The notes below the pieces were generated by a model that saw nothing but the letters and a program-made list of their open reading frames with translations, was not told the origin of the DNA and did no database searches. Both the position numbers and the translations under genes were made by a program. Shown one piece after another: positions 6,410 through 15,021 of a stretch of 16,823 nucleotides of DNA; the stretch's first letter is position 1; the number at the start of each line of letters is the position of its first letter. The DNA lies in contig JAJXXG010000423.1 in assembly GCA_021781255.1 (NCBI GenBank), positions 1 to 16,823 on the forward strand. The letters are read 5' to 3'. Origin of the DNA: Acidobacteriota bacterium (GTDB lineage Bacteria > Acidobacteriota > Terriglobia > Terriglobales > Acidobacteriaceae).

Positions 6410-6511
6410 GATGTTCCTCCTTGAGCTATCAGAGAGCCGTAGAAGCCAGCCCGGGAATAGTCAGGCACCGATATTACACGAAAAGCTGGCGGCAGGAGGA
6501 AAGATTGCGGG

Positions 6512-7645
6512 TCAGGCTCTGCCTGTGAGTGCTTGCTGGATGGCAAGGGCCACTCGCTTTTGCTGGCCTGGAGCGATGCGATTGAAGAAGGGCAGGGCGA
6601 GCGAGCGGCGCGCGATGGATTCAGTGAGGGGCAGCGCGGCGGCGGCGGCGCTGGGATGGCTGCGCCAGGCAGGCTGCAGGTGGATGGGCGCGAAGTAGCG
6701 ACCGGTGGCGATGCCCTCAGCGGCGAGAGCGGCCTGGATGCGGTCGCGGTCTGCGCGCTGAGGCAGGCGGACGACATAGACGAACCAACTGATGGTGCGG
6801 CGGGGCAAAGCGAGCGGGGGCAGTTCGAGACCGGAGATTGGGTCAAGCAGTTCGTGATAGCGTTCGGCTGCTGCGCGGCGGAGAGCGAGCATTTCGCTGA
6901 TGCGGCTGAGTTGCACGCGGCCAAGCGCGCAGGCGAGTTCAGAGAGGCGATAGTTGTAGCCGATTTCGGCGTGATCGAGCCAGTTGGCGGAAGGATCTCG
7001 CCCCTGATTGCGCAGGCTGCGAAGTCGGGCGGCGTGGGCGGGTTCGCGGGCGAGGACGGCGCCGCCTTCGCCGGTGGTGAGCTGCTTGTTCGGATAGAAG
7101 CCGAAAACGGAGAGGTCGCCGAAGCTGCCGGCGGGCTGGCCATCGAACTCGGCGCCGATGGCTTCGCAGGCATCTTCGATCACGGCGAGGTTGTGTCGGC
7201 GGGCGATGGTCTGGAGTGCGTCCATTTCGGCCGGAACGCCAAAGGTGTGTACGACAAGGATGGCGCGGGTGCGCGGCGTGATGGCCTGCTCGACGGCGGC
7301 TGGCGAGAGGTTGAGTGTGACAGGGTCGATTTCTGCAAAGACGGGCGTGGCGCGGACCTGGACAACTGCGTTGGCGACGGCGATGAAGGCGAAGGAAGGC
7401 ACTATGACTTCGTGGCCCTCGCCGATGCCGAGGGCGAGCAGCGCGAGATGCAGGCCGGCGGTGCCGGAGCTGACGGCGACGGCGTGCGGCACACGGAGAT
7501 AGCCAGCGAGCGCCTGCTCGAATGCGGTGAGTTCGGGGCCGAGGCTGAGGTGGCGTGTGCGCAGGACGGCGGTGACGGCGTTGATTTCAGCGTCGGTGAT
7601 GTCGGGCGCGGAAAGCGGGATGGGCTCGTTGGCTGTCTCGTTCAT
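6512..7645 (-). CDS. DegT/DnrJ/EryC1/StrS-family sugar aminotransferase (LegC-like context)
   Basis: This 377-residue PLP enzyme would transfer an amino group, usually from glutamate, to a keto-sugar nucleotide in the cytoplasm. Fold-type I landmarks are present: SGTAGLH at 60-66 for phosphate binding, EDAC with Asp158 contacting the PLP ring nitrogen, and FGFYPNKQLTTGEGG (181-195) with the PLP lysine Lys187. The length is typical. Its ATG overlaps the stop of the preceding gene (ATGA), so it is translationally coupled as the third gene of a sugar operon. Beside a 4,6-dehydratase-like and a NeuC/LegG-like gene it could play the LegC role, aminating the 4-keto intermediate. The motif alone does not separate LegC from perosamine- or PseC-type enzymes. 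Confidence 0.9.
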   Translation of the reverse strand: MNETANEPIPLSAPDITDAEINAVTAVLRTRHLSLGPELTAFEQALAGYLRVPHAVAVSSGTAGLHLALLALGIGEGHEVIVPSFAFIAVANAVVQVRATPVFAEIDPVTLNLSPAAVEQAITPRTRAILVVHTFGVPAEMDALQTIARRHNLAVIEDACEAIGAEFDGQPAGSFGDLSVFGFYPNKQLTTGEGGAVLAREPAHAARLRSLRNQGRDPSANWLDHAEIGYNYRLSELACALGRVQLSRISEMLALRRAAAERYHELLDPISGLELPPLALPRRTISWFVYVVRLPQRADRDRIQAALAAEGIATGRYFAPIHLQPAWRSHPSAAAAALPLTESIARRSLALPFFNRIAPGQQKRVALAIQQALTGRA

Positions 7646-8829
7646 GCGCGTGCGTCCTCTTCGGGCACGGGGACGGGCTGCTTGATGAGCAGGTTGTCGA
7701 GAGGGACGGTGGTGAGGACGCGCGCGATGGTGGTGGCGGCGGTCCCGTCTCCGTAGGGGTTGGCCATGCCGCGCAGGCTGGCGCGGAAGTCCGGCGCGAG
7801 GGCGTGGCGGATGGCGCTGCAGATGGCCTCGGTTTCAGCGGGCGCGTCGAGGATGTTGGGTGCGCGCTCGCGGCCCTGCTGGCGCATGCCGATGTTGACG
7901 ACGGGCAGCGCGAATGAAGCTGCCTCCATGATGCCGCTGGAGGAGTTGCCGATGAGGGCGTCGGCCTGGGCGAGGAGGCTCCAGTAGGCAATGGCTTCGA
8001 GGTTGACGTAGATGTGGGTGTGGGGGCGTGAGTCGGCCAGGGCGCGGGTCCGCTCGATGAGCGCGTGGCTGCCGGCGTCGGCATTGGGATAGACGAAGAT
8101 GAGCTGGCCGCGAGTCTGGGCAAGCGCGGCGAAGAAGGCGTCGGCTTCAGTGTTGGTGTCGCGCAGGATGGTGACGGGATGCCAGGCGGCGACGAGCGCA
8201 GGCGGGGTGAGCTTGAGGCCGATGCGGGCCTCGAGCGCGGCGCGGTCCAGCAGCGCGGAGCGGCGCATGTGGTCGAGCGACGGGGCTCCTGCGTGGTGGA
8301 CGCGCCAGGGCTCCTCGCCCATGGCGATGACGCGGCGGCGGGCGGTTGGCGTGGAAGTGAAGTGAATGTGCGCGAGCTTGGTGAGGGCGTTGCGCACGTG
8401 GTCGTCAATGGCTCCCTGGCTGACTTCGCCGCCCTCGATGTGCGCGATGGGGATGCGCAGGGCGAGGGCGACGGATGCGGGCGCGAGCATTTCGTAGCGG
8501 TCGGCGATGAGGAGCAGCAGGTCGGGACGCCAGGCGGTGAGCGCGTCGGCGAGGCCGAGGATGGCGATGCCGATGGTCTTGGCCATGCCGGTGTCAGTGT
8601 CCGAGCTGAGCAGGCACTCGATGCGCGCCTTGATGGGGAAGCCATCGCGTTCGATTTCAGCGACGGTGGCGCCGAACTGCGGCGAGAGATGCGGGCCGAG
8701 AACGAAGACGCCCAGCTCGACGCCGGGATGCGCTGCCAGCTCGCGGAGTGGCCAGTAGAGATGGCTGTAGTCCGCGCGCGAGGTGGTGACGACGGCGATG
8801 CGCCGCTTGATGCCCGGCGTTGCGCTCAT
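7642..8829 (-). CDS. UDP-N-acetylglucosamine 2-epimerase (hydrolysing), NeuC/LegG-like
   Basis: This 395-residue enzyme belongs to the hydrolysing 2-epimerase family, which releases ManNAc (NeuC) or 2,4-diacetamido-trideoxymannose (LegG) from a nucleotide sugar. Visible motifs are TSRADYSHLYW (16-26), DRYEML (110-115), HIEGGEVSQGAIDDHVRN (130-147), GNSSSGIMEA (294-303) and IGMRQQGRERAPN (313-325). The last two bind the nucleotide and are very NeuC-like. The residue before DRYE is Ala where Gly is usual. The gene overlaps both neighbours by ATGA: the dehydratase upstream and the aminotransferase downstream. That company favours a LegG-type substrate (a 4-amino or acetamido sugar) over plain UDP-GlcNAc, but this is inferred from context only. 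Confidence 0.92.
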   Translation of the reverse strand: MSATPGIKRRIAVVTTSRADYSHLYWPLRELAAHPGVELGVFVLGPHLSPQFGATVAEIERDGFPIKARIECLLSSDTDTGMAKTIGIAILGLADALTAWRPDLLLLIADRYEMLAPASVALALRIPIAHIEGGEVSQGAIDDHVRNALTKLAHIHFTSTPTARRRVIAMGEEPWRVHHAGAPSLDHMRRSALLDRAALEARIGLKLTPPALVAAWHPVTILRDTNTEADAFFAALAQTRGQLIFVYPNADAGSHALIERTRALADSRPHTHIYVNLEAIAYWSLLAQADALIGNSSSGIMEAASFALPVVNIGMRQQGRERAPNILDAPAETEAICSAIRHALAPDFRASLRGMANPYGDGTAATTIARVLTTVPLDNLLIKQPVPVPEEDARA

Positions 8830-9929
8830 AGCAAGACTCGCTGGCCGGTTTTGCCGGCGAGGGCAAGCACAGCTGGACTGGGCGTGTAGTCGGGGGCGAG
8901 TGTGCCCAGGCCGGTGAGGGCGGCGGCAAGATCGCGCGCCTCGATTGCGCTACGCAGGCCGGCGAGAGCGCTTTGCAACTGGCCGTGTTTGATGGGGGAC
9001 GTTTGGATGCGGAGCAGGCGTTCGGTCCATGCGGACTGTGTGCTTTCAGCGGATGAAAAGAGGTGCTCGACCTCTTTGTCGCCTGGACGGGGATGCGTGA
9101 ACTCGATCGGGATTGCGCGGCCAGGAGCGAGTTCAGCGGACATGAAGCGGGCGAGATCGGCGATGAAGTGCGGTGCGGGCAGCGCGGGAGCGAGAAGCGC
9201 GGGCGGGTTTGGTTCGCATGCGGCGTCGAGCAGCAGGCTCGCCGCTTCGTCGAGGGTGAGGAAGTAGCGGCGGGCGGCGGGGCTGGTGATGGTGATGGGT
9301 CCGCCGTGCGCGATCTGGCGGGCGAAGACCTCGGCCACGCTGTCGCGCGATGCGAGCACGTTGCCGAGGCGCAAAGCTGTGCCGCCCGCGGCCAGCACGA
9401 TGTGTTCGGCGACGCGCTTGGTGACGCCCATGATGGAAGCGGGCTCAACGGCCTTGTCTGTAGAGAGCAGGATGACGCGGGCGGAGTGAGCCTCCGCTGC
9501 TGCGACGAGCGCGTGCGTGCCAAAGACGTTGTTGGCGATGGCGGCGAGGGGCTGCTGCTCCATGAGCGGCACGTGCTTGAAGGCGGCGGCGTGGAAGACG
9601 ATGCGGGGCGCGTGGATGGAGAAGATTTCGTCGAGGAGCGCGCGGTCTGCGACGCTGCCGAGGATGCAAGCGACGGGTGCGGGCGATTCAGCCTGATCCC
9701 ATGCGCTCTGGAGCGCGTAGAGATGGCTCTCTGAAGCATCAACCAGGACGAGAATGGACGGCGCGAGCGCGGCCACGCGAAGGGCGAGCGCGGAGCCGAT
9801 GGACCCGCCCGCTCCGGTGATGAGGATGGGCTGGCCCTGCAGGGCGTGGAGCGCCTGAGGCAATGGCGACGCCAGGCGTGGGCGCGCGAGAAAGGCGAAC
9901 CAGTCAACCTTCTGAAGAGAGTCGATCAC
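8826..9929 (-). CDS. CapD/FlaA1-like NDP-sugar 4,6-dehydratase, short soluble form (LegB/PseB-like)
   Basis: This extended-SDR enzyme of the polysaccharide-biosynthesis CapD group typically converts UDP-GlcNAc to a 4-keto-6-deoxy sugar. The NAD(P) site TGAGGSIG is at residues 38-45, FHAAAFKHVPLME at 112-124, LSTDKAVEP at 155-163 and MGVTKR at 167-172. Met in place of the usual SDR Tyr is characteristic of FlaA1/CapD enzymes. It lacks the membrane domain of WbpM-type relatives. I start it at GTG 9929 (367 residues) because the fold begins about 30 residues later. The frame stays open to 10724, but that stretch is antisense to another gene. No ribosome site precedes the GTG, whereas a TATACT box six bases upstream suggests a leaderless mRNA. 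It is the first gene of the three-gene sugar operon. Confidence 0.88.
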   Translation of the reverse strand: MIDSLQKVDWFAFLARPRLASPLPQALHALQGQPILITGAGGSIGSALALRVAALAPSILVLVDASESHLYALQSAWDQAESPAPVACILGSVADRALLDEIFSIHAPRIVFHAAAFKHVPLMEQQPLAAIANNVFGTHALVAAAEAHSARVILLSTDKAVEPASIMGVTKRVAEHIVLAAGGTALRLGNVLASRDSVAEVFARQIAHGGPITITSPAARRYFLTLDEAASLLLDAACEPNPPALLAPALPAPHFIADLARFMSAELAPGRAIPIEFTHPRPGDKEVEHLFSSAESTQSAWTERLLRIQTSPIKHGQLQSALAGLRSAIEARDLAAALTGLGTLAPDYTPSPAVLALAGKTGQRVLL

Positions 9930-9935
9930 AACCGG

Positions 9936-9941
9936 AGTATA
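9936..9941 (-). promoter_or_regulatory. Probable -10 box (TATACT) of the sugar operon
   Basis: On the minus strand TATACT, one base from the sigma-70 consensus, ends 6 bases before the GTG at 9929. A transcript starting about 7 bases downstream of this box would begin at the GTG itself, giving a leaderless mRNA; this agrees with the absence of a Shine-Dalgarno sequence. I found no convincing -35 hexamer. Confidence 0.45.
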
Positions 9942-10069
9942 AATTGATGAGCCTCTGATGATTTGATGAGAGCAAAGACCGGATAACTGGCCGATGCGGC
10001 GGGGATGGGCGCTCGCATACACTGGATGGTTCCCCGATTTTCTGCGGGCCGCAGAGGCCCGGCCGGTCT

Positions 10070-10073
10070 GGAG
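10070..10073 (+). promoter_or_regulatory. Ribosome binding site deciding a TTG start
   Basis: GGAG at 10070-10073 is six bases before TTG 10080. The in-frame ATG codons at 10005, 10026, 10095 and 10101 lack a properly spaced GGAG, so the TTG is the best-supported start. It leaves a standard signal peptide with an arginine-rich N region. Confidence 0.55.
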
Positions 10074-10079
10074 ATAACG

Positions 10080-13000
10080 TTGCGTACGAGATGGATGCGA
10101 ATGGGCGGGTGTGCGGCCCTGCTGTTGGTTGCGTCGGCTGCAATGGCGGCGGAGACGCGCTATGACGCCGAGGCGATTGTGCTGAACAATCGCGGCGTGG
10201 CGCAGATGGGCCAGCAGTTTACCGAGCGCGCGGAGCAGAGCTTTGCGGCGGCCTTCAAGAAGGATCCGAAGCTGGCGCAGGCAGCCATCAATGATGGCAT
10301 CGCGCTGATGACCCTGCAAAAGTTGCCGGAGGCAAAGGATGCCTTCCAGAAGGCTCTTGCGCTGACGCCGGACAATCCGCAGGCGTGGTACAACCTGGGC
10401 CTTGCGCAGCATGCCGATAACGACATCGATGCGGCGCTGACGAGCTTCAAGCAGGCGGTGAAGTACGATCCGCGTGACGTGGACTCCTATTATTTTGAGG
10501 GCGTCTGCTACCAGGAAATGAAGCAGTTCGACAAGGCGATTGTGGTGCTGAAGCAGGCGCTGGCGATCAATCCGCTGCATGCCTCGTCGGAGTTTGCGAT
10601 GGCGCGCGCGCTGCAGCGCTCGGGTCACACGCAGGAGGCGCGGGAGCACTTCAAACTTTTCCAGCACATGACGAGCACGAAGATTTCCGCGGCTATCGGC
10701 CTGGCCTATGGCGAGCAGGGACATTACTCGACGGTGACGCCGGTGGAAGAGCCGCAGGCGGTTGAGAAGGCGATGATTGCGGTGAAGCTGGAGCCGGAGA
10801 CGATGATTTCCCAGGCCTCAAAGGCGAGACCTGGGGCACCCGGCTCCGGGGCGCCGATGTTCAATGGCACGGGCGGGGCGTGCATGATGGACGTGACCGG
10901 CTCGGGCCAGATGGACCTGGTGCTGATGGCTGCGGGAGCGCAGGCGATTCGCGTGCTGCATCGCAGCGCCGATGGCAGTTTTGAAGATTTGGATGCCGCG
11001 ACTGCGGGATTGAAGGCAGCGGGCCATGCGGTGGCCTGCACAGTGGGCGACTTTGACGGCGATGGGTTGAATGATCTGGCGGTAGCGCTGGATGACGGCG
11101 TGCGGCTGTTTCGCAACCTGGGGCACGGCAAGTTTGAGGACGCGACGGCGGAGGCGGGGCTTACGGCGCGCAATCAGCCCACGGGCATTACGTTTGTGGA
11201 CTACGATCACGACGGCGATCTGGATCTGCTGCTGAGCGGCTTGCCACTGAAGGCCGGCGATGAATCGAATGTGCTGTGGCGCAACAACGGGAACAAGACG
11301 TTTACCGAGGTGACGGCAGAAACGGGACTGGGCGGCAGCGGCAGGACGGCGTCTGCGATTCTGACGGATTTCAATAATGACCGCGCGGTGGACCTGGCGA
11401 TGACGGGAGATAGTGCCGCGCCGGTGCTGTATGTGAATCCGCGCGAGGGCAAGTATCCGGAGCAGGCGCTCTATGACGCGAAGCTGCCAGCGACGGAAGG
11501 CATTGCCGTGCTGGACTACAACAAGGACGGCTGGATGGATATTGCCGTGACGCACGCGGGCGCTCCGGGGCTGACGCTGTGGCGCAATGTGGCGGGGCCG
11601 AACAACGCGGGCCGGCGCTTTGAGCGCGTGAACCTGCCGCTCAACGGCGCGCTCCGCGGATGGGGCGTTACGGCGGTGGATATCGACAACGATGGATGGG
11701 TTGACCTGGCGGCAATTGTAGAGACGAGCGCTGGGCCGCGCGTGAAAGTATTCCGCAATCGCGGAGACGGCAGCTTTGAAGATGTGAGCCGCGCGCTGGG
11801 TCTGGACCGCGTGAGGCTGAGCGCGCCGCGCGGGCTGATTGCTGCCGATGTGGATGGCGATGGCGCGGCGGATCTGATTGTGACCGAGGAGAATGCGCCG
11901 CCGGTGCTGCTGCGCAACGTGGGCGCGAACAGGAACAACTCTGTGCGGCTGGACCTGACGGGCTATGCGGACAACAAGACGGCTCTGGGCGCGAAGGTGG
12001 AGATTTTTGCGAACGGCCAGTGGCAGAAGTGGGAACTGGCCGGCGCTTCGGGCTACCAGACGCAGGGGCCTCCGCAACTGCTGATTGGGCTGGGCAATGC
12101 AAAGGGCATTGATCTACTGCGCATTCTGTGGCCCACGGGCGTGCTGCAGGATGAGATTGATTTGCCGCAGAAGCCGGTGATTGCGATGAAGGAAGCGGAC
12201 CGGCGCGGCAGCTCGTGCCCTGTGCTGTTTGCCTGGGACGGGCACAAATACAAGCTGGTGACGGACGTGATTGGCGCGGCGGTTGTGGGGCACTGGTTCA
12301 CGCCCACGCGGCGCAATACGCCGAATCCCGGCGAGTGGGTCAAGGTAGATGGCGCACAGACAGTGCCTGTGAATGGCAGGCTGAGCCTGCGCTTCATCGA
12401 GCCGATGGAGGAAGTGAACTACATTGACCAACTGCGGCTGGTGGCGGTGGACCACCCTGAAAATGTTGAAGTGAATCCGGACGAGAAGTTCCTGGATGAT
12501 CCTCCGTTTGCGTCAGGGCGCGTGGTGGCTTCAGCGGGCGCGCGGCTGCCGGTGGGCGCGTGGGATGGAGAAGGGCGCGATGTGCTGGCGCAGTTGAGCC
12601 GGCGCGATCACGAGTTTGCGAGCGGATTCAAGCCGCTGCCGTATGACGGCTTTGCGAATGAGCACATGCTCACGCTCGACCTGGGCGAGGTGAACACGAA
12701 CGCACCGCTGCGGCTGTTGATGACGGGCTATGTGAACTACTTCAGCGCGACATCGCTCTACGCAGCATGGCAGGCGGGCGTGAAGCCGATTGCGCCGTAT
12801 GTGGAGGCGGAGCGACCCGATGGAACGTGGCAGCGCATTCCGGGCGAGGCGGGCTTTCCGGCAGGGCTGGAGCGCACCATTGTTGTGGACCTGACGGGCA
12901 AGCTGCCCACGGGCACGCGACGGATTCGCCTGGTGAGCAATCTGGAAATTTATTGGGACCAGGTACTGGTGGACAATCATGCCGAGGGTGAGGCGCGCAC

Positions 13001-13556
13001 GGAAGAAGTGCCGCTGGCGCTGGCGACGGAGCAGTTCCGCGGGTATCCGAAGCAGATGGATGGAGCGAGCCCCGGCGATCTGGACTACGACTACAACCGC
13101 GTGAGCCTGACGGGACCGTTCCAGCATCAGCGCGGCAACTACACGCGCCTGGGCGATGTGACGGCGCTGGTGACGGGCGTCGATGACCGCTATGCGATCT
13201 TCGGCAGCGGCGAGGAGATTGCCGCGGAGTTCGACGTGACGAAGCTGCCTGCGCTGCCGGCACACTGGAAGCGCGATTACTTCTTCTATGCGAACGGATA
13301 TGTGAAGGACATGGACTGGTGGGATGCTTCGCCGTTCACGGTGTCGCAACTGCCGTTCCACAAGATGAGCGCGTATCCGTATCCGGCGAGCGAGAAGTTT
13401 CCCGACGATGCGGATGCGCTGGCGTATCAGTTGAACTGGAACGATCGCTTTGACTCGGGCGAGCCGGTGCGGTCGTATCGCTTCGACTATAAGACGTTGC
13501 CCTCGACGCCGCAGGACGATGCGCTGCCGGCGGCAACGAAGGCGCCGCGGCCGTGA
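10080..13556 (+). CDS. Exported TPR / FG-GAP (VCBS) / UnbV-ASPIC multidomain protein (CRTAC1-like)
   Basis: This large exported protein has about 1158 residues. After a signal peptide (hydrophobic GGCAALLLVASAAMA, cleavage near residue 23) come four to five TPR units (about 28-200). Six FG-GAP/VCBS propeller repeats with calcium-type loops follow: DFDGDGLND (324), DYDHDGDLD (374), DFNNDRAVD (430), DYNKDGWMD (479), DIDNDGWVD (534) and DVDGDGAAD (590). An UnbV/ASPIC domain spans about 617-690. The final 465 residues contain CPVLFAWDGHKYKLVTDVIG and belong to no domain I can name. I prefer the TTG start because GGAG lies 6 bases before it; the ATG at 10095 is possible, and 10005 is less likely. 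Relatives are expanded in Acidobacteriota and their function is unproven; adhesion or surface scaffolding is a guess. It is transcribed divergently from the sugar operon. Confidence 0.88.
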   Translation: MRTRWMRMGGCAALLLVASAAMAAETRYDAEAIVLNNRGVAQMGQQFTERAEQSFAAAFKKDPKLAQAAINDGIALMTLQKLPEAKDAFQKALALTPDNPQAWYNLGLAQHADNDIDAALTSFKQAVKYDPRDVDSYYFEGVCYQEMKQFDKAIVVLKQALAINPLHASSEFAMARALQRSGHTQEAREHFKLFQHMTSTKISAAIGLAYGEQGHYSTVTPVEEPQAVEKAMIAVKLEPETMISQASKARPGAPGSGAPMFNGTGGACMMDVTGSGQMDLVLMAAGAQAIRVLHRSADGSFEDLDAATAGLKAAGHAVACTVGDFDGDGLNDLAVALDDGVRLFRNLGHGKFEDATAEAGLTARNQPTGITFVDYDHDGDLDLLLSGLPLKAGDESNVLWRNNGNKTFTEVTAETGLGGSGRTASAILTDFNNDRAVDLAMTGDSAAPVLYVNPREGKYPEQALYDAKLPATEGIAVLDYNKDGWMDIAVTHAGAPGLTLWRNVAGPNNAGRRFERVNLPLNGALRGWGVTAVDIDNDGWVDLAAIVETSAGPRVKVFRNRGDGSFEDVSRALGLDRVRLSAPRGLIAADVDGDGAADLIVTEENAPPVLLRNVGANRNNSVRLDLTGYADNKTALGAKVEIFANGQWQKWELAGASGYQTQGPPQLLIGLGNAKGIDLLRILWPTGVLQDEIDLPQKPVIAMKEADRRGSSCPVLFAWDGHKYKLVTDVIGAAVVGHWFTPTRRNTPNPGEWVKVDGAQTVPVNGRLSLRFIEPMEEVNYIDQLRLVAVDHPENVEVNPDEKFLDDPPFASGRVVASAGARLPVGAWDGEGRDVLAQLSRRDHEFASGFKPLPYDGFANEHMLTLDLGEVNTNAPLRLLMTGYVNYFSATSLYAAWQAGVKPIAPYVEAERPDGTWQRIPGEAGFPAGLERTIVVDLTGKLPTGTRRIRLVSNLEIYWDQVLVDNHAEGEARTEEVPLALATEQFRGYPKQMDGASPGDLDYDYNRVSLTGPFQHQRGNYTRLGDVTALVTGVDDRYAIFGSGEEIAAEFDVTKLPALPAHWKRDYFFYANGYVKDMDWWDASPFTVSQLPFHKMSAYPYPASEKFPDDADALAYQLNWNDRFDSGEPVRSYRFDYKTLPSTPQDDALPAATKAPRP

Positions 13557-13608
13557 CCACCTGCGGTGGGGCTGGCGTTGCCTGTGCGGCAAGTGAAATG
13601 GTGCAGTC

Positions 13609-15021
13609 GTGAACGATGTGACGCTGTTGCCGGCGGTGCGGCAACTGGAGCTGCTGCGCGCGGGCGAGCTTTCGGTTGCGGAGCTGGCCGAGGCGCACAT
13701 CCGGCAGATTGAGCGACTGGAGCCGGCGCTGAACGCGTTTGCGGATTTTGATGCGGAGCGCGTGCGGGTTGAGGCGCGGCGGCTGGATGCGTTCGAGGGA
13801 ACGCGCGGGCCGCTGCATGGGCTGCCGGTGACGGTGAAGTCGTCGATTGCGACAGCGGGATATCGCTGCGAAATTGGAAGCCTGCTGCATGAGGGTGACG
13901 TGCCGCGCGAGGATGCGGTGGTGGTGGCGCGGCTGCGCGCGGCGGGCGCGCTGATTCTGGGCACGACCAACTGCCCGGAATTCCTGATGGCGTATGAGAC
14001 GGCGAACCTGCTGCACGGGCGCACGCGGAATCCGTGGGACCTGGAGCGGACGCCGGGCGGATCGAGCGGCGGCGAGTCGGCGGCGATTGCGGCGGGCATG
14101 TCTGCTGCCGGCCTGGGCAGTGACAGCGGCGGTTCGGTGCGCGTACCGGCGCACTTCACGGGTATCTGCTCGCTGAAGCCAACGCCGGGGCGCATTCCCG
14201 GCGCGGGACACCTGCCGCCATGCGTGGGGCCTTTCTCAACGCTGGGCGCGATTGGCCCCATGGCGCGGACGATGGCGGATGTGTCGCTGCTGTTTCGCGT
14301 GCTGAGCGGGCAGGACAGGCACGATCCGGCGAGCTCGCCGGCTGCGCTGCGCGAGATGAGTTTGGATGCATTGCGCGGCAACACGATTGGCGTTTTTGAA
14401 GATGACGGGCTGGTTCCTGTGACGGCGGAGACGCGCGCCGCGGTGCGGGATGCGGCGGATGCGCTGCGCAGCGCGGGATTTCGCGTGGAGCCGTTCCGGC
14501 CGCGCACGCTGGAGCCGTTGCGGAAGCTGTGGTGGAAGTTTTTTGTGCAATGCGGAGCGATGTTTTACGCGCCGGAGATTCGCGGCAATGAGGATAAGCT
14601 GAGCCCGATCTTCAGCGAGTTTCTTGGCATTGCCGTGTCGCTGCAGCCGCTGACGGCAACGGTGTTGCTGGACGCATGGGCCGAGCTGGACCTGCTGCGC
14701 GCAGAGACGCTGGCGGAGATGGATGAGCATCCGGTGCTGCTGTGTCCGGTGGCGAGTATCCCGGCATTTCGACATGAAGAGCGCACGTGGAAGATCGATG
14801 GCCGCGCCGTGGGCTACCTTGATGCGGTGCGGCATACGCAGTGGTTCAACGTGCTGGCTGCTCCGGCGGCGGTGGCGCCGGTGGGTCGCTCGCCTGAGGG
14901 GCTGCCCATTGGCGTGCAGATCGTTGCGCGGCCTTTCGAGGATGAGACGGCACTGGGCGTGGCGGCCGTTGTGGACGGAGCGTTTGGTTTCCGGGTGCCT
15001 GCGATGGCGACTTTGTCGTGA
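13609..15021 (+). CDS. Amidase-signature family amidohydrolase
   Basis: This 470-residue enzyme belongs to the amidase-signature family (GatA, fatty-acid amide hydrolase, 6-aminohexanoate and peptide amidases), which hydrolyses carboxamide bonds. The Ser-cisSer-Lys triad is intact: Lys77 in LPVTVKSS, cis-Ser152 in GGSSGGE and nucleophile Ser176 in GSDSGGSVRVPA. The 75- and 24-residue spacings equal those of rat FAAH (142/217/241). GICSLKPTPGR follows the nucleophile as usual. No gatB or gatC gene is adjacent, and the sequence looks like a stand-alone amidase, so I would not call it GatA. It has no signal peptide and the substrate is unknown. The GTG start has a poor ribosome site; a four-codon ATG frame (13598-13612) overlaps it. 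It begins 52 bases after the TPR/FG-GAP gene, possibly on the same transcript. Confidence 0.92.
   Translation: MNDVTLLPAVRQLELLRAGELSVAELAEAHIRQIERLEPALNAFADFDAERVRVEARRLDAFEGTRGPLHGLPVTVKSSIATAGYRCEIGSLLHEGDVPREDAVVVARLRAAGALILGTTNCPEFLMAYETANLLHGRTRNPWDLERTPGGSSGGESAAIAAGMSAAGLGSDSGGSVRVPAHFTGICSLKPTPGRIPGAGHLPPCVGPFSTLGAIGPMARTMADVSLLFRVLSGQDRHDPASSPAALREMSLDALRGNTIGVFEDDGLVPVTAETRAAVRDAADALRSAGFRVEPFRPRTLEPLRKLWWKFFVQCGAMFYAPEIRGNEDKLSPIFSEFLGIAVSLQPLTATVLLDAWAELDLLRAETLAEMDEHPVLLCPVASIPAFRHEERTWKIDGRAVGYLDAVRHTQWFNVLAAPAAVAPVGRSPEGLPIGVQIVARPFEDETALGVAAVVDGAFGFRVPAMATLS

Noticed and set aside
6533..7756. Plus-strand open frame of 407 codons over the aminotransferase
   Set aside because: Antisense mirror of a conserved gene, with no recognisable motif or ribosome site.
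9930..10724. N-terminal extension of the CapD-like dehydratase frame
   Set aside because: The extra roughly 265 codons are antisense to the TPR gene, Arg/His/Leu-rich and without similarity to WbpM-type membrane domains; the SDR fold fits a start at 9929.
12531..14507. Minus-strand open frame of 658 codons
   Set aside because: It spans parts of two plus-strand genes with intact domains (FG-GAP/UnbV protein and amidase). Its composition is Arg/Ser/Ala-rich and domain-free.
13609..15021. GatA subunit of glutamyl-tRNA amidotransferase
   Set aside because: The amidase triad is present, but no gatB or gatC is adjacent and the sequence outside the signature region does not look like GatA. A stand-alone amidase is the safer call.
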